Positions 1 through 8,073 of a stretch of 64,000 nucleotides of DNA are shown here, one piece after another. This stretch comes from Ensifer sp. Root278. Its GTDB lineage: Bacteria > Pseudomonadota > Alphaproteobacteria > Rhizobiales > Rhizobiaceae. Position numbers and translations under genes: made by a program. The DNA lies in assembly GCF_001429285.1 (NCBI RefSeq), contig NZ_LMJJ01000004.1, positions 111,701 to 175,700 of the forward strand, written 5' to 3'. Each line of letters opens with the position of its first letter. Positions within the stretch are counted from its first letter, which is position 1. The notes under the pieces were generated by a model. The model was not told the origin of the DNA. It did not search any database and saw only the letters and a list, made by a program, of their open reading frames with translations.

Positions 1-296
1 GTATCGTAGTGACACATTAGCTGGGTTCTTACAATTATGAGCGCTCGGGCTTGATTAAAATCCTAATGAAATCTTAATGCGATAGCGGTGCCAAAGCCAG
101 AAAATACAAGGAAATCAGACGGTTTAACAGCCGTTAACCATTTCCCCAGATTCCTGCCCATATTGCGCCCCGATTTAAGCTGATAGCAGCCCGCACCCGC
201 AAAGGATGTGTATCTGAGTTTGCGCGTGTAGGTGTGGGCAATATGGCGACACCGAAAACAAGACCAACATGCAATAAACAATAGGGAATTTGGCTC
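1..296. other. Left-edge non-coding stretch
   Basis: No gene is supported here. The stretch is AT-richer than its surroundings near 40-90 and ends in the ribosome-binding region of the HPt gene. Any upstream gene lies outside the window. Confidence 0.5.
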
Positions 297-665
297 ATGG
301 CGGCCCTCAGGATTGCCTTCGAAGCTCCGGACACCCCGGGAAACTCTGCAGCGACCGGCAAGAAGCCGATCGACTTCGCCCACCTTGCGGCACAGACGAT
401 GGGTGACAAGGCACTTGAAATAGAAGTGCTGCAACTCTTCGCGCGCCAGGCGCGCCAGGTCATGAAAGAGATCGTCGAGGGAGAGAGCACGCTTCGCGCT
501 CAGGCTGCCCATCGGCTGAAGGGCGCTGCACTTGCAGTCGGCGCCGTCGATGTTGCCAGCATTGCCGGCGCGATCGAGCAGGACCCGGCAGACGCCTCGC
601 TCTCCGACACGCTTTCGGCCGCTGTGCTGGAGGCCGAGCTCTTCATATTGAAGCTCAGCCGCTAA
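297..665 (+). CDS. HPt-domain phosphotransfer protein
   Basis: A 122-residue single-domain protein. The motif AHRLKGAALAVGA around His72 is the phosphorylated-histidine helix of histidine phosphotransfer (HPt) domains, which carry phosphate between a hybrid kinase's receiver and a final response regulator in the cytoplasm. The length fits one four-helix HPt bundle with a short unstructured N-terminus (residues 1-25). The ATG is preceded by a GGGA-type ribosome site. It is monocistronic and has no kinase beside it, so its partner cannot be read from context; the hybrid kinase CckA at 12.4 kb is on the same strand, but cckA normally works with chpT, and this protein is not ChpT-like in length. 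Confidence 0.85.
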   Translation: MAALRIAFEAPDTPGNSAATGKKPIDFAHLAAQTMGDKALEIEVLQLFARQARQVMKEIVEGESTLRAQAAHRLKGAALAVGAVDVASIAGAIEQDPADASLSDTLSAAVLEAELFILKLSR

Positions 666-839
666 ATCGCGGCCCGACGTCGCCGGAGACGGCCAACGCT
701 CTCCCGGCGTCCCACATTTCAAGATAGCGGCCTCGCGCCTGCTGCGCGCGAGGCACCCGGCGATTGCCGTTGTTGACTGGCCGGCGGATTTGTTGGAAGA
801 ACTTCCACTGAATTTGCGCCCGAGCGGCGTGCGTTCTGA

Positions 840-1208
<369 letters not shown>

Positions 1209-1343
1209 AGCGCGCCGCGATCTTTTTTGTTTCGCTCCTCGCGCTTTCTCATGTCGTTGGCGCAAAACCGCTGCGCAGTTTTGCGCGACATGTCTTAGCC
1301 CTCCGCGCCGTACTGCGGCGCCTTGCCAATTTGTAGCTGACGC
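1209..1343. repeat. RIME-like intergenic palindrome
   Basis: Bases 1250-1292 begin with CATGTCG and end with CGACATG, with an inner GCGCAAAAC/GTTTTGCGC arm pair, so the RNA would fold into one long hairpin. Similar palindromes are common between genes in Rhizobiaceae. No gene is seen from 1209 to 1740. Confidence 0.55.
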
Positions 1344-1475
1344 ACAAAAAAAGCGCCTCGCCAGTCGTTGGACAAGCGAGGCGAGGAGGGCGCATCGCTG
1401 ACAGATGAGGGAGGGGACATCTGCAGCACCAAGACACGCCAGGAGAACCCACGTTGGCCTCGCTGTTCAGTTTCT
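1344..1475 (-). ncRNA. Candidate small RNA with anti-Shine-Dalgarno loop
   Basis: On the minus strand this gene-free stretch holds a hairpin CAGATG / CATCTG (1402-1423) whose loop reads TCCCCTCCCT, then a CGCCCTCCTCG tract, then a stem CGCCTCGC / GCGAGGCG (1354-1383) followed by seven T residues, a classical factor-independent terminator. A pyrimidine-rich anti-ribosome-site loop before a terminator is the design of rhizobial trans-acting sRNAs such as the alpha-r14 group. It may instead be the 3' untranslated end of the DUF922 gene that stops at 1741. The 5' end is a guess. Confidence 0.4.
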
Positions 1476-1740
1476 TCTTTTTAATATTGAACAACGCCGC
1501 CTAAACTAAAGTAACGGCAACATTTAAGCTCTTCGCAAAACTACTGCGCCGCGCTTAACCCGCTCATTCGGCGGAGGCTAGTCTTTATCCCGGCCCCTCG
1601 CTCCATGGTTTCAATATAGATGAGTCGGCGGCAGCCAGCCATCGTTATATTTCACCAATAAAATACTGTGGGTATTGCCGCTGAAATCGCGGCGAGCCCG
1701 ACTATAGTCAGGCTCTTCTTCAGGGTATGGGCGCCGCTAC

Positions 1741-2370
1741 CTATTGTTGCACTTTCTTCAGCGCTTCGAGCCGGTATTGCAAAAGCCGGATCATGCGCTT
1801 GTCGAAATTGGCGGCTTCGGTGCGATCAAAGCGCGCCTGATCCTTGTCGTGCGCTTCGATTGCCGTGATGCTGACCCGCGCGACGCTTGCCTGCATGCGT
1901 TCGCAATCCGCTTCCGGCTTCAGGGCGAGGAACATCTTTTCCATGCGGCGGGCGTGGTTGCGGGCAATTTCGGCGTGCCGCTCCTCATGGCGCTTGATGT
2001 CGCTCGAGAGTGTGTCCCAGACCAGAGCCAGGTCACGACCGGCCTGACGGCGGTATTTCCAGCGCGGCAGAATGATGCGGGTGCTGAGCGTTACGCGCGC
2101 CGAGCCGACCGCGCAGCGGCCGCCACGGTTGACGTAGGTGATGGAGCCGCCGAACTTTATCCGGGTGGCGCCCGGGTGGCGCGCGCCGGTGGATTTCATC
2201 ATCGGGCCGCCGGCAGAAAGCGCCTTGTCGAGTTCCTCCGCAGTCCGTCCACCGATCGTGAAATAGGAAAAGCTCTTGTTGATCACGGTTTCGCCCGACG
2301 CAGCGCTCAAGGGGGCGGCGACCAGGAGAGCGAGGAGGGCGGCTTTGAACGGGACGAGTACTCGGGACAT
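1741..2370 (-). CDS. DUF922 secreted putative metalloprotease
   Basis: A 209-residue protein with an N-terminal signal peptide (hydrophobic residues 9-24, cleavage expected near AASG). The body matches the alphaproteobacterial DUF922 family; residues 128-132 read HEERH, an HExxH zinc-protease motif, in a helix rich in charged residues. The protein is therefore probably periplasmic and may be a zinc peptidase, but no substrate is known. I chose the ATG at 2370 because a longer reading has no signal peptide and would approach folP. It is divergent from folP with about 107 bases between them. Confidence 0.8.
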   Translation of the reverse strand: MSRVLVPFKAALLALLVAAPLSAASGETVINKSFSYFTIGGRTAEELDKALSAGGPMMKSTGARHPGATRIKFGGSITYVNRGGRCAVGSARVTLSTRIILPRWKYRRQAGRDLALVWDTLSSDIKRHEERHAEIARNHARRMEKMFLALKPEADCERMQASVARVSITAIEAHDKDQARFDRTEAANFDKRMIRLLQYRLEALKKVQQ

Positions 2371-2477
2371 CAATGCGTGGTTCTCTTCAGTTGAACTTCG
2401 ATCAAGCTTGGGGCATAGCCACGACCGGCGCAACAGCAAATCGAGGGCTCTCGGCCGAATGCGGATCGTGAGGGAAA

Positions 2478-3329
2478 ATGACTTACAATCCATTTCAGAA
2501 AATTAGCTGGAAGCTGGCGCATGGGCGCAGCCTGGAACTCGGGCCGCGTGGCGTTTTGATGGCGATCGTCAATGTTACCCCGGATTCTTTTTCCGATGGC
2601 GGACGTTTCATCGATGCTGTTGCAGCGGCAGCGCAGGGCGTGCGGTGCCTTGAGGAGGGCGCATTGATCCTCGATATCGGCGGTGAATCGACCCGGCCGG
2701 ATGCGGCGACAGTGAGCGCCGAGGAGGAGCAGGCGCGCATCCTGCCGGTGATCTCCGCGCTCAGCCGCGACACCGATGCGTTGATCTCGGTCGATACCTA
2801 CAGGGCCTCGACGGCTCGGCTGGCGGTCGAGGCAGGCGCGCACATCGTCAATGACGTGCACGGCCTGCAGCGCGAGCCGGATATCGCGACCGTTGCCGCG
2901 GATACCGGAGCAGGGCTCTGCATCATGCATACGGGCCGCGACCGGCAAAAGCTCGCCGACGTGATCGACGATCAGTTCCATTTCCTCGAACGGTCCCTCG
3001 AAATTGCCGAAGCCGCTGGTGTCACGAGCGACCATATCGTCTTGGATCCGGGCTTCGGCTTTGCCAAGGATACGGATGAAAACCTCGAACTCATGGCGCG
3101 ATTTGCCGAGTTGCACCGTTTCGAGCTTCCGTTCCTGGTCGGAACGTCCCGGAAGCGTTTCGTTGGGGCGGTGAGCGGCCGCGAGGCGGGCGACAGGGAT
3201 GTGGCGACGGCGGCGACCACCGCGCTGCTGCGTGCTGCCGGCGCCTCGATTTTCCGCGTACACGATGTCGCAAACAGCAGGGATGCGCTGGCCATGGCCG
3301 ATGCTATGCTCAAGGCCAGGGCGGAATGA
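2478..3329 (+). CDS. folP: Dihydropteroate synthase
   Basis: A 283-residue cytosolic TIM-barrel enzyme that joins p-aminobenzoate to hydroxymethyl-dihydropterin diphosphate to make dihydropteroate, the sulfonamide-sensitive step of folate synthesis. Visible motifs are NVTPDSFSDGG (phosphate loop, about residues 34-44), DIGGESTRP, VDTYRA, DPGFGFAKD and GTSRKRF near the C-terminus. The ATG at 2478 has a GAGGGAAA ribosome site. It heads the folP-folB-folK cluster, 125 bases before folB. Confidence 0.97.
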   Translation: MTYNPFQKISWKLAHGRSLELGPRGVLMAIVNVTPDSFSDGGRFIDAVAAAAQGVRCLEEGALILDIGGESTRPDAATVSAEEEQARILPVISALSRDTDALISVDTYRASTARLAVEAGAHIVNDVHGLQREPDIATVAADTGAGLCIMHTGRDRQKLADVIDDQFHFLERSLEIAEAAGVTSDHIVLDPGFGFAKDTDENLELMARFAELHRFELPFLVGTSRKRFVGAVSGREAGDRDVATAATTALLRAAGASIFRVHDVANSRDALAMADAMLKARAE

Positions 3330-3454
3330 GGAAAAGCGCGTGCGGCTCTTTTCCCGCATCCGACTGCAACTGACCAGAATCGATCACGTGATGAATTAGG
3401 TCGGCCTGACCCAATATCAGCGTGATCCCAGAAAAGCCGACGGGACGGAGAAGC

Positions 3455-3823
3455 ATGAGCCCGACTTACACAATCACTCTCAAGAACTGTGCCTTCTTCG
3501 CGCGCCATGGCGTCTTCGACGAAGAAGAGCTCCTCGGGCAGCGCTTTTTTGTGGATGCCGAGCTCGAAGTCGAGCAGGGAACGGCGCTCGTCGATGATTC
3601 GATCGAAGACACCGTCCACTACGGTATTGCCTTTCAGGAGATCGAGCGCATCGTCACGGGGCGCCGCCGCTATCTGATCGAGGCGCTGGCGCTGGAAGTC
3701 GCCAAGACTCTCTGCGTGCGGTTTCCGCAGATCAAGCGCGCCAAGGTCTCGATCCGCAAGCCGAACGCGCCCGTGCCCGGCGTGCTCGACTATGTCGAAG
3801 TGACGGTCGAGCATGTCGTCTGA
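3455..3823 (+). CDS. folB: Dihydroneopterin aldolase
   Basis: A 122-residue protein that converts dihydroneopterin to hydroxymethyl-dihydropterin and glycolaldehyde. It shows the family start (LKNCAFFARHGVFDEE) with the active-site Glu-Glu region, TVHYG (nucleotide-binding Tyr) and the C-terminal V-x-I-x-KPNAPVPG strand. The ATG at 3455 follows a GGAG site; an in-frame GTG at 3422 is less likely. Its end overlaps folK by 11 bases, so the two are translated together. Confidence 0.95.
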   Translation: MSPTYTITLKNCAFFARHGVFDEEELLGQRFFVDAELEVEQGTALVDDSIEDTVHYGIAFQEIERIVTGRRRYLIEALALEVAKTLCVRFPQIKRAKVSIRKPNAPVPGVLDYVEVTVEHVV

Positions 3824-4337
3824 GGCGGGCTGGCGGGTCGCTACACTCGGCCTCGGCGGCAACCTCGGCGATCCGCGCAGGGCCATGGCCGAGGCGCTGC
3901 GGGCTCTCGATGCGCGCGACGACTGCGTCGTCGAGGCCGTGTCGCGGCTTTATCGCACACCGCCGTGGGGAAAGACCGATCAGGCCTGGTTCTTCAACGC
4001 CTGCGCTCAGGTCAGGACGACTTTGAAGCCCGAGGCTTTGCTCGATACGTGTCTCGACATCGAACGTTCGATGAAGCGGGTGCGTGACGAGCGCTGGGGA
4101 CCGCGCACGCTGGATATCGACGTTCTGACCTATGAAGCGGTGGCCCAGGCTGAAACACGGCTGGAACTGCCGCACCCGAGAATGACGGACCGGGGTTTCG
4201 TGCTGATGCCGCTTGCCGACATCGCCGCCGACTTGCCGGTGCGCGGACGCACGGTCGGCGACTGGTTGGGTGGGGCGGACGTGGCAGGCATCGAGGTTGC
4301 CGATGGCGATATGACCTGGTGGCGCGCAGACACCTGA
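3813..4337 (+). CDS. folK: 6-hydroxymethyl-dihydropterin pyrophosphokinase
   Basis: A 174-residue kinase that transfers diphosphate from ATP to hydroxymethyl-dihydropterin, giving the substrate of FolP. Seen are GLGGNLGD near the start, the signature GPRTLDIDVL (magnesium-binding Asp pair) and LPHPRMTDRGFVLMPL. The ATG lies inside the end of folB. Together the three genes cover three successive steps of dihydropteroate synthesis. A strong terminator follows 38 bases downstream. Confidence 0.96.
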   Translation: MSSEAGWRVATLGLGGNLGDPRRAMAEALRALDARDDCVVEAVSRLYRTPPWGKTDQAWFFNACAQVRTTLKPEALLDTCLDIERSMKRVRDERWGPRTLDIDVLTYEAVAQAETRLELPHPRMTDRGFVLMPLADIAADLPVRGRTVGDWLGGADVAGIEVADGDMTWWRADT

Positions 4338-4374
4338 CCGATCCCATCAAGTCGACGAGACCTTTTTAAAACGA

Positions 4375-4406
4375 TAAAGCCCCGGCAAATACTGCCGGGG
4401 CTTTAT
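4375..4406. terminator. Bidirectional terminator between folK and the exported-protein gene
   Basis: Stem AAAGCCCCGGCA / TGCCGGGGCTTT with loop AATAC, A-rich on the left and T-rich on the right, so it can stop transcripts from folK (plus) and from the convergent gene at 4427 (minus). Confidence 0.9.
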
Positions 4407-4426
4407 TGTTTGACTGTGCTTTGGAG

Positions 4427-4978
4427 TTACTTGATCGAGCCGACGGCAATCGCATCGAGCTGGCGGTTGAGGCTGACGCCGATGACCGGCACCATCGTCT
4501 CCTCGACCTTGACCGAAATGGTGATGTTCATTGTCTGATCGTCCTGAAGGCGGGCGATCATGGCGCCGTTCAGCTTCTTGCGGTTGATGCCGACGACGAC
4601 CTTGTCCTTGGCGACATTGCCGGAAACGACATCGAGACCCTTGCCTTCGGCGCCGTCGAGGAACTTGCCGCTGTAGCTGTTGCCCTTGCGGGTGATCACC
4701 GCCGACATAGGCTGCTTGAACACGCCGACGCGGCAGAAGCCGTCGAGCTTAATGCCCGTGTCGTCACCGGCAACCGGTTCGCCGGAGAGATCGCAGGTGA
4801 ACTTGGTGCCCTTGTATTTGCCGGCGACGATCTCGCCCGGGCCTTTCCACTGGCCGGCAACCTTCTCGAAGAAGGCCTTGTCCTTGGCGCCGGAAAGGGC
4901 TGGCGTCGCAACGCCGACGGTAGCCGCAAGCGCGATGGCGGCTGTGCCGCGAGCGATCAAAGAGGGGCGCGAGAACAT
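4427..4978 (-). CDS. Exported protein of unknown function
   Basis: A 183-residue protein with a clear signal peptide (MFSRPSLIARGTAAIALAA, cleavage near PALSGA) and a mature part rich in Gly, Lys and Val that alternates like a beta-barrel or lipocalin fold (FEKVAGQWKGPGEIV at the start). It should lie in the periplasm. I do not recognise a catalytic motif. The start at 4978 has AAGGAT seven bases upstream. It is monocistronic and convergent with folK. Confidence 0.8.
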   Translation of the reverse strand: MFSRPSLIARGTAAIALAATVGVATPALSGAKDKAFFEKVAGQWKGPGEIVAGKYKGTKFTCDLSGEPVAGDDTGIKLDGFCRVGVFKQPMSAVITRKGNSYSGKFLDGAEGKGLDVVSGNVAKDKVVVGINRKKLNGAMIARLQDDQTMNITISVKVEETMVPVIGVSLNRQLDAIAVGSIK

Positions 4979-5215
4979 AAACGATCCTTGATGGGTCAAC
5001 GTCCGAAACTGGAAGCCACATTTGCGCGAAAATGGTTAACGGACGGTTTCCGGGCACCTGATGTTGCGGCTTCTTTGTGGCCGTTGGAGCGATTGCTCAC
5101 AGGGTTTGCGGCGTGTCGGATTGACCGGACGGAAGTGCTCTCGCGGGCGCAGCGGACGCGCGTGAAACTTGTCCCGACCGCCCTACGTATAGTCATGGGA
5201 AACGGGAGATTTCCC

Positions 5216-6079
5216 ATGAACACGACGGAATATGATCCCCAGACGATCACGACACGCGCGCAGGCAAGACTGACGATCCGGCGGCACCGACTTGTCACGC
5301 GTCTTACCCATTGGGCGTGGGCGGTGGCCCTGTTCTTGCTGCTGCTCAGCGGCCTGCAAATCTTCAACGCGCATCCGGCGCTCTATATTGGCCAGCAATC
5401 CGGCTTCGCTTTCGACAACGGCGTCTTTTCAATCCAGCCGAGTCGCGACCGGAATGGCGAGGTCCGGGGTATAACGACCGTGTTGGGGCGAAACTTCGAT
5501 ACCACCGGCGTCCTCGGCGTCAGCGGGGCCAAGCAGGTACGCGCCTACAGGGCCTTTCCCGCCTGGCTGACTGTGCCATCTTACCAGGACCTTGCTACGG
5601 GACGGGTCGTGCATTTCTTCTTCGCCTGGGTCTTTGCGACGGTCTACGCCATCTGGTTCATGGCAAGCGTGATCAATGGGCACCTGAGGCGCGATATCCT
5701 TCCCGGCTGGGGCGATATCCGCGCGTTGCCGCACACCTTGACCGAGCACATTCGCTTTCACTTCGACCACGATGGGCGCTACAACAGCTTGCAGAAACTC
5801 TCCTACGCGCTTGTTCTCCTGTTGTTTTTCCCGCTGATGATCCTGACGGGCCTGACGATGTCACCTGGCATGAACGCTGCCTGGCCGTGGCTGCTCGACC
5901 TCTTCGGCGGGAGGCAGACGGCCCGCACGATCCACTTCGTCGTTATGCTCCTTCTCGTCGGGTTCTTCGTCGTGCACCTGTTCATGGTGTTTGCCGCCGG
6001 GCCGATCAACGAGATGCGGTCGATGATTACCGGCCGCTACCGTCTCGACGATCGACACAAGGGAGGGAATGCGAGATGA
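5216..6079 (+). CDS. Di-haem cytochrome b (b561 / Ni-Fe hydrogenase type)
   Basis: A 287-residue inner-membrane protein with four transmembrane helices, at about residues 31-50, 128-150, 198-220 and 236-260. His residues on helices 1 (RLTHWAW), 2 (VVHFFFAW) and 4 (IHFVVM, VVHLFM) can bind two b haems. Such proteins carry electrons between the quinone pool and a periplasmic enzyme. Its stop overlaps the start of the next gene (ATGA), so it is the membrane anchor and electron partner of the following molybdenum enzyme. The ATG at 5216 has a GGGAG site; an ATG at 5195 lacks one. Confidence 0.88.
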   Translation: MNTTEYDPQTITTRAQARLTIRRHRLVTRLTHWAWAVALFLLLLSGLQIFNAHPALYIGQQSGFAFDNGVFSIQPSRDRNGEVRGITTVLGRNFDTTGVLGVSGAKQVRAYRAFPAWLTVPSYQDLATGRVVHFFFAWVFATVYAIWFMASVINGHLRRDILPGWGDIRALPHTLTEHIRFHFDHDGRYNSLQKLSYALVLLLFFPLMILTGLTMSPGMNAAWPWLLDLFGGRQTARTIHFVVMLLLVGFFVVHLFMVFAAGPINEMRSMITGRYRLDDRHKGGNAR

Positions 6080-6867
6080 CGCGCTTGTTCGTCAGTCGCC
6101 GTCGTTTCATGGGCATCGCCGGGGTGGCTGCATCCACCGTTCCGCTTGCCGGCTGCGATATGCTCGATGGGTTGCTTGCGGGCGACGATCCGGTGCGTGG
6201 CTTTCTCGCATCGGCCAACACACTGACCTACCGGTTGCAGCGACTTTTGATCCCCGTGGATCGGCTCGCACCGGAGTTCTCGGAAAGCGAGATCCGTCAG
6301 GGGCAGCGGCCGAACGGCTCGACGGACCCGACCGACCCGGCTTATCTCGCGCTGAAGGACGCGGAGTTTGCTGCCTATCGGCTCAATGTCTCGGGGCTAG
6401 TGGAGCGACCGATGCAACTGACGCTCGACGAACTCCGCAACATGCCGTCACGCACGCAGATCACACGGCATGACTGCGTCGAAGGTTGGAGTTGCGTCGC
6501 CAAGTGGACGGGCGTGCCGCTGGCCCGCGTGCTGGATGAGGCAGGCGTGAAGAGCGACGCACGTTACGTTGTCTTCCATTGCTTCGACAGCATGTCGCTC
6601 GGGCTTGCGGGCTCGGCAGCCTACTATGAATCGATCGACATGATCGACGCCCGCCATCCGCAGACGATCCTGGCCTATGGCCTGAACGGCTCTGCGCTGC
6701 CGGTCGCCAACGGCGCGCCGTTGCGCGTGCGCATCGAGCGCCAGCTCGGCTACAAGATGGCGAAGTACATCCGGGCGATCGAAGTCGTCTCCGATCTCTC
6801 GACGATTGGCGGAGGACGCGGCGGCTATTGGGAAGATCTCGGCTACGACTGGTATGCCGGTATCTAG
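6076..6867 (+). CDS. Molybdopterin-dependent oxidoreductase, sulfite-oxidase fold, Tat lipoprotein
   Basis: A 263-residue periplasmic enzyme of the sulfite oxidase / MsrP superfamily. The N-terminus holds a Tat signal (SRRRFMG, residues 7-13) and then a lipobox LAGC with Cys27, so it is likely exported folded and lipid-anchored. Cys134 in HDCVEGWSC is the molybdenum-ligand cysteine; GLAGSAAYYESIDM and RIERQLGYKMAKYIRAIEV are further family blocks. Paired with a cytochrome b by a 4-base overlap, as MsrP is with MsrQ, but the partner here is a hydrogenase-type cytochrome, so the substrate may differ from methionine sulfoxide. Confidence 0.88.
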   Translation: MTRLFVSRRRFMGIAGVAASTVPLAGCDMLDGLLAGDDPVRGFLASANTLTYRLQRLLIPVDRLAPEFSESEIRQGQRPNGSTDPTDPAYLALKDAEFAAYRLNVSGLVERPMQLTLDELRNMPSRTQITRHDCVEGWSCVAKWTGVPLARVLDEAGVKSDARYVVFHCFDSMSLGLAGSAAYYESIDMIDARHPQTILAYGLNGSALPVANGAPLRVRIERQLGYKMAKYIRAIEVVSDLSTIGGGRGGYWEDLGYDWYAGI

Positions 6868-6970
6868 AGCGCCGCGCGTTCAGATGAACGCACTAAGGTC
6901 GCCCTGGCACTTTGTTTCTGGAGCATCTTTCCGCTTTCACGTGATTCGACTTGAAAGCGGGATGCTCCAG
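6865..6970. repeat. RIME-like two-part palindromic element, copy 1
   Basis: Begins AGCGCCGCGCGTTCA and continues to TGGCACTTTG, then a long hairpin CTGGAGCATC (6918) / GATGCTCCAG (6970) with inner TTTCCGCTTTCA / TGAAAGCGG. The first half matches the element at 40592, the second half has the same layout but a different sequence. Mosaic elements of this kind are typical of Rhizobiaceae intergenic DNA. Confidence 0.7.
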
Positions 6971-6987
6971 TGTCAACCGAACATGCC

Positions 6988-8073
6988 CTATTTCTCGCCG
7001 CCTTCGCTGCCGGCGCGCCCGGCACCCGGACTTAAGTCGGCCAGAAAATCGCCGATACCCGGGCGTTTCAAGGCGCGGAACGGCATCGGACGGCAAAGGT
7101 CCATGGCCGCGATGCCGATGCGCGCTGTCATCAGGCCGTTGATCACGCCTTCGCCAAGACGCGCCGAGAGCTTCGAGGCGAGGCCGTGGCCAAGCACCTG
7201 CTGGATGAGGCTGTCGCCGGCGGCGATCGAGCCGGTGACGGCAAGGTGGGCGATGACGTCGCGCATGAGCCGCAGCAGACCGAGCGTGCCGGGGCGGCCG
7301 CCGTAGAGTTCGGCCATGGCGCGGATCAGGCGAGCGGATTCGTAAAGCACATAGCCGAGGTCGACCAAGGCACGCGGGCTGACGGCTGTGACGATCGATA
7401 CGCGCTTCGAGGCGGCAAGAATGAGGCGGCGGGCCTCGCGGTCGAGCGGGCTCAGGAGTTCGCGTTCGGTGAGTTCGATCAGATGCGGCCCATCGATGAT
7501 CTCGCCCTCGGTTTCCTTCAGCCGCGTGCGGCCGCGTGCCGTTCGTGGATTGCTGGCCAGCAGATGGACTAGCTTCGTCTGCGCCGACCGCGCGCGCTTG
7601 GTGTTGCCCGAGGTCGCTGCAGCCTCCGTTTCCGATTTCAGCTTCTGGATGGCGGTAAGCTGCATCATCCCGGAGAGCTCGCGGGCAACGACGATCAGCA
7701 GCGCCAGCAGTCCGATCGCGACGACGGCAAGGGCGGTGTAACCGAGCCAATCGGCGCGGGTGAAGAGATCGCGCAGCAGGCGGTCGACCCAAAGGCCGGC
7801 GGCCAGCGAGAGAATGATGCCGAGAGCGCCGATCGCGATCTTGCCGACCGACAGGCGACGCTTGCGCGGGCTTGCTTCCGGCAACGCGAGCGCCTCGACC
7901 GCCAGCGTGGTCTCGCGGAACGGATCTTCCGCATCCGGCGTCAGCACCACATTGTCATCGAAGCTCGCGGGCGAACGCGGGACGCGCGACTGTGGGGCGG
8001 CCTGGACAGGCTTCTCCTCTCCAACCGAAAAGGCGCCGGGTCGGCGGCTGCGGCCGTTACTATCGTCACTCAT
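6988..8073 (-). CDS. YcjF/TIGR01620-family inner-membrane protein (DUF697)
   Basis: A 361-residue protein: charged cytosolic N-terminus (1-95), two adjacent transmembrane helices (about 97-115 and 128-150), then a long C-terminal domain with the DUF697 core (VDLGYVLYESARLIRAMAELYGG... and a GHGLASKLSARLGEG helix). In other bacteria the partner is the YcjX GTPase-like protein, under phage-shock or heat-shock control; the function is not known. The ATG overlaps the ycjX stop by four bases (ATGA), so the two are co-translated. Confidence 0.88.
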   Translation of the reverse strand: MSDDSNGRSRRPGAFSVGEEKPVQAAPQSRVPRSPASFDDNVVLTPDAEDPFRETTLAVEALALPEASPRKRRLSVGKIAIGALGIILSLAAGLWVDRLLRDLFTRADWLGYTALAVVAIGLLALLIVVARELSGMMQLTAIQKLKSETEAAATSGNTKRARSAQTKLVHLLASNPRTARGRTRLKETEGEIIDGPHLIELTERELLSPLDREARRLILAASKRVSIVTAVSPRALVDLGYVLYESARLIRAMAELYGGRPGTLGLLRLMRDVIAHLAVTGSIAAGDSLIQQVLGHGLASKLSARLGEGVINGLMTARIGIAAMDLCRPMPFRALKRPGIGDFLADLSPGAGRAGSEGGEK

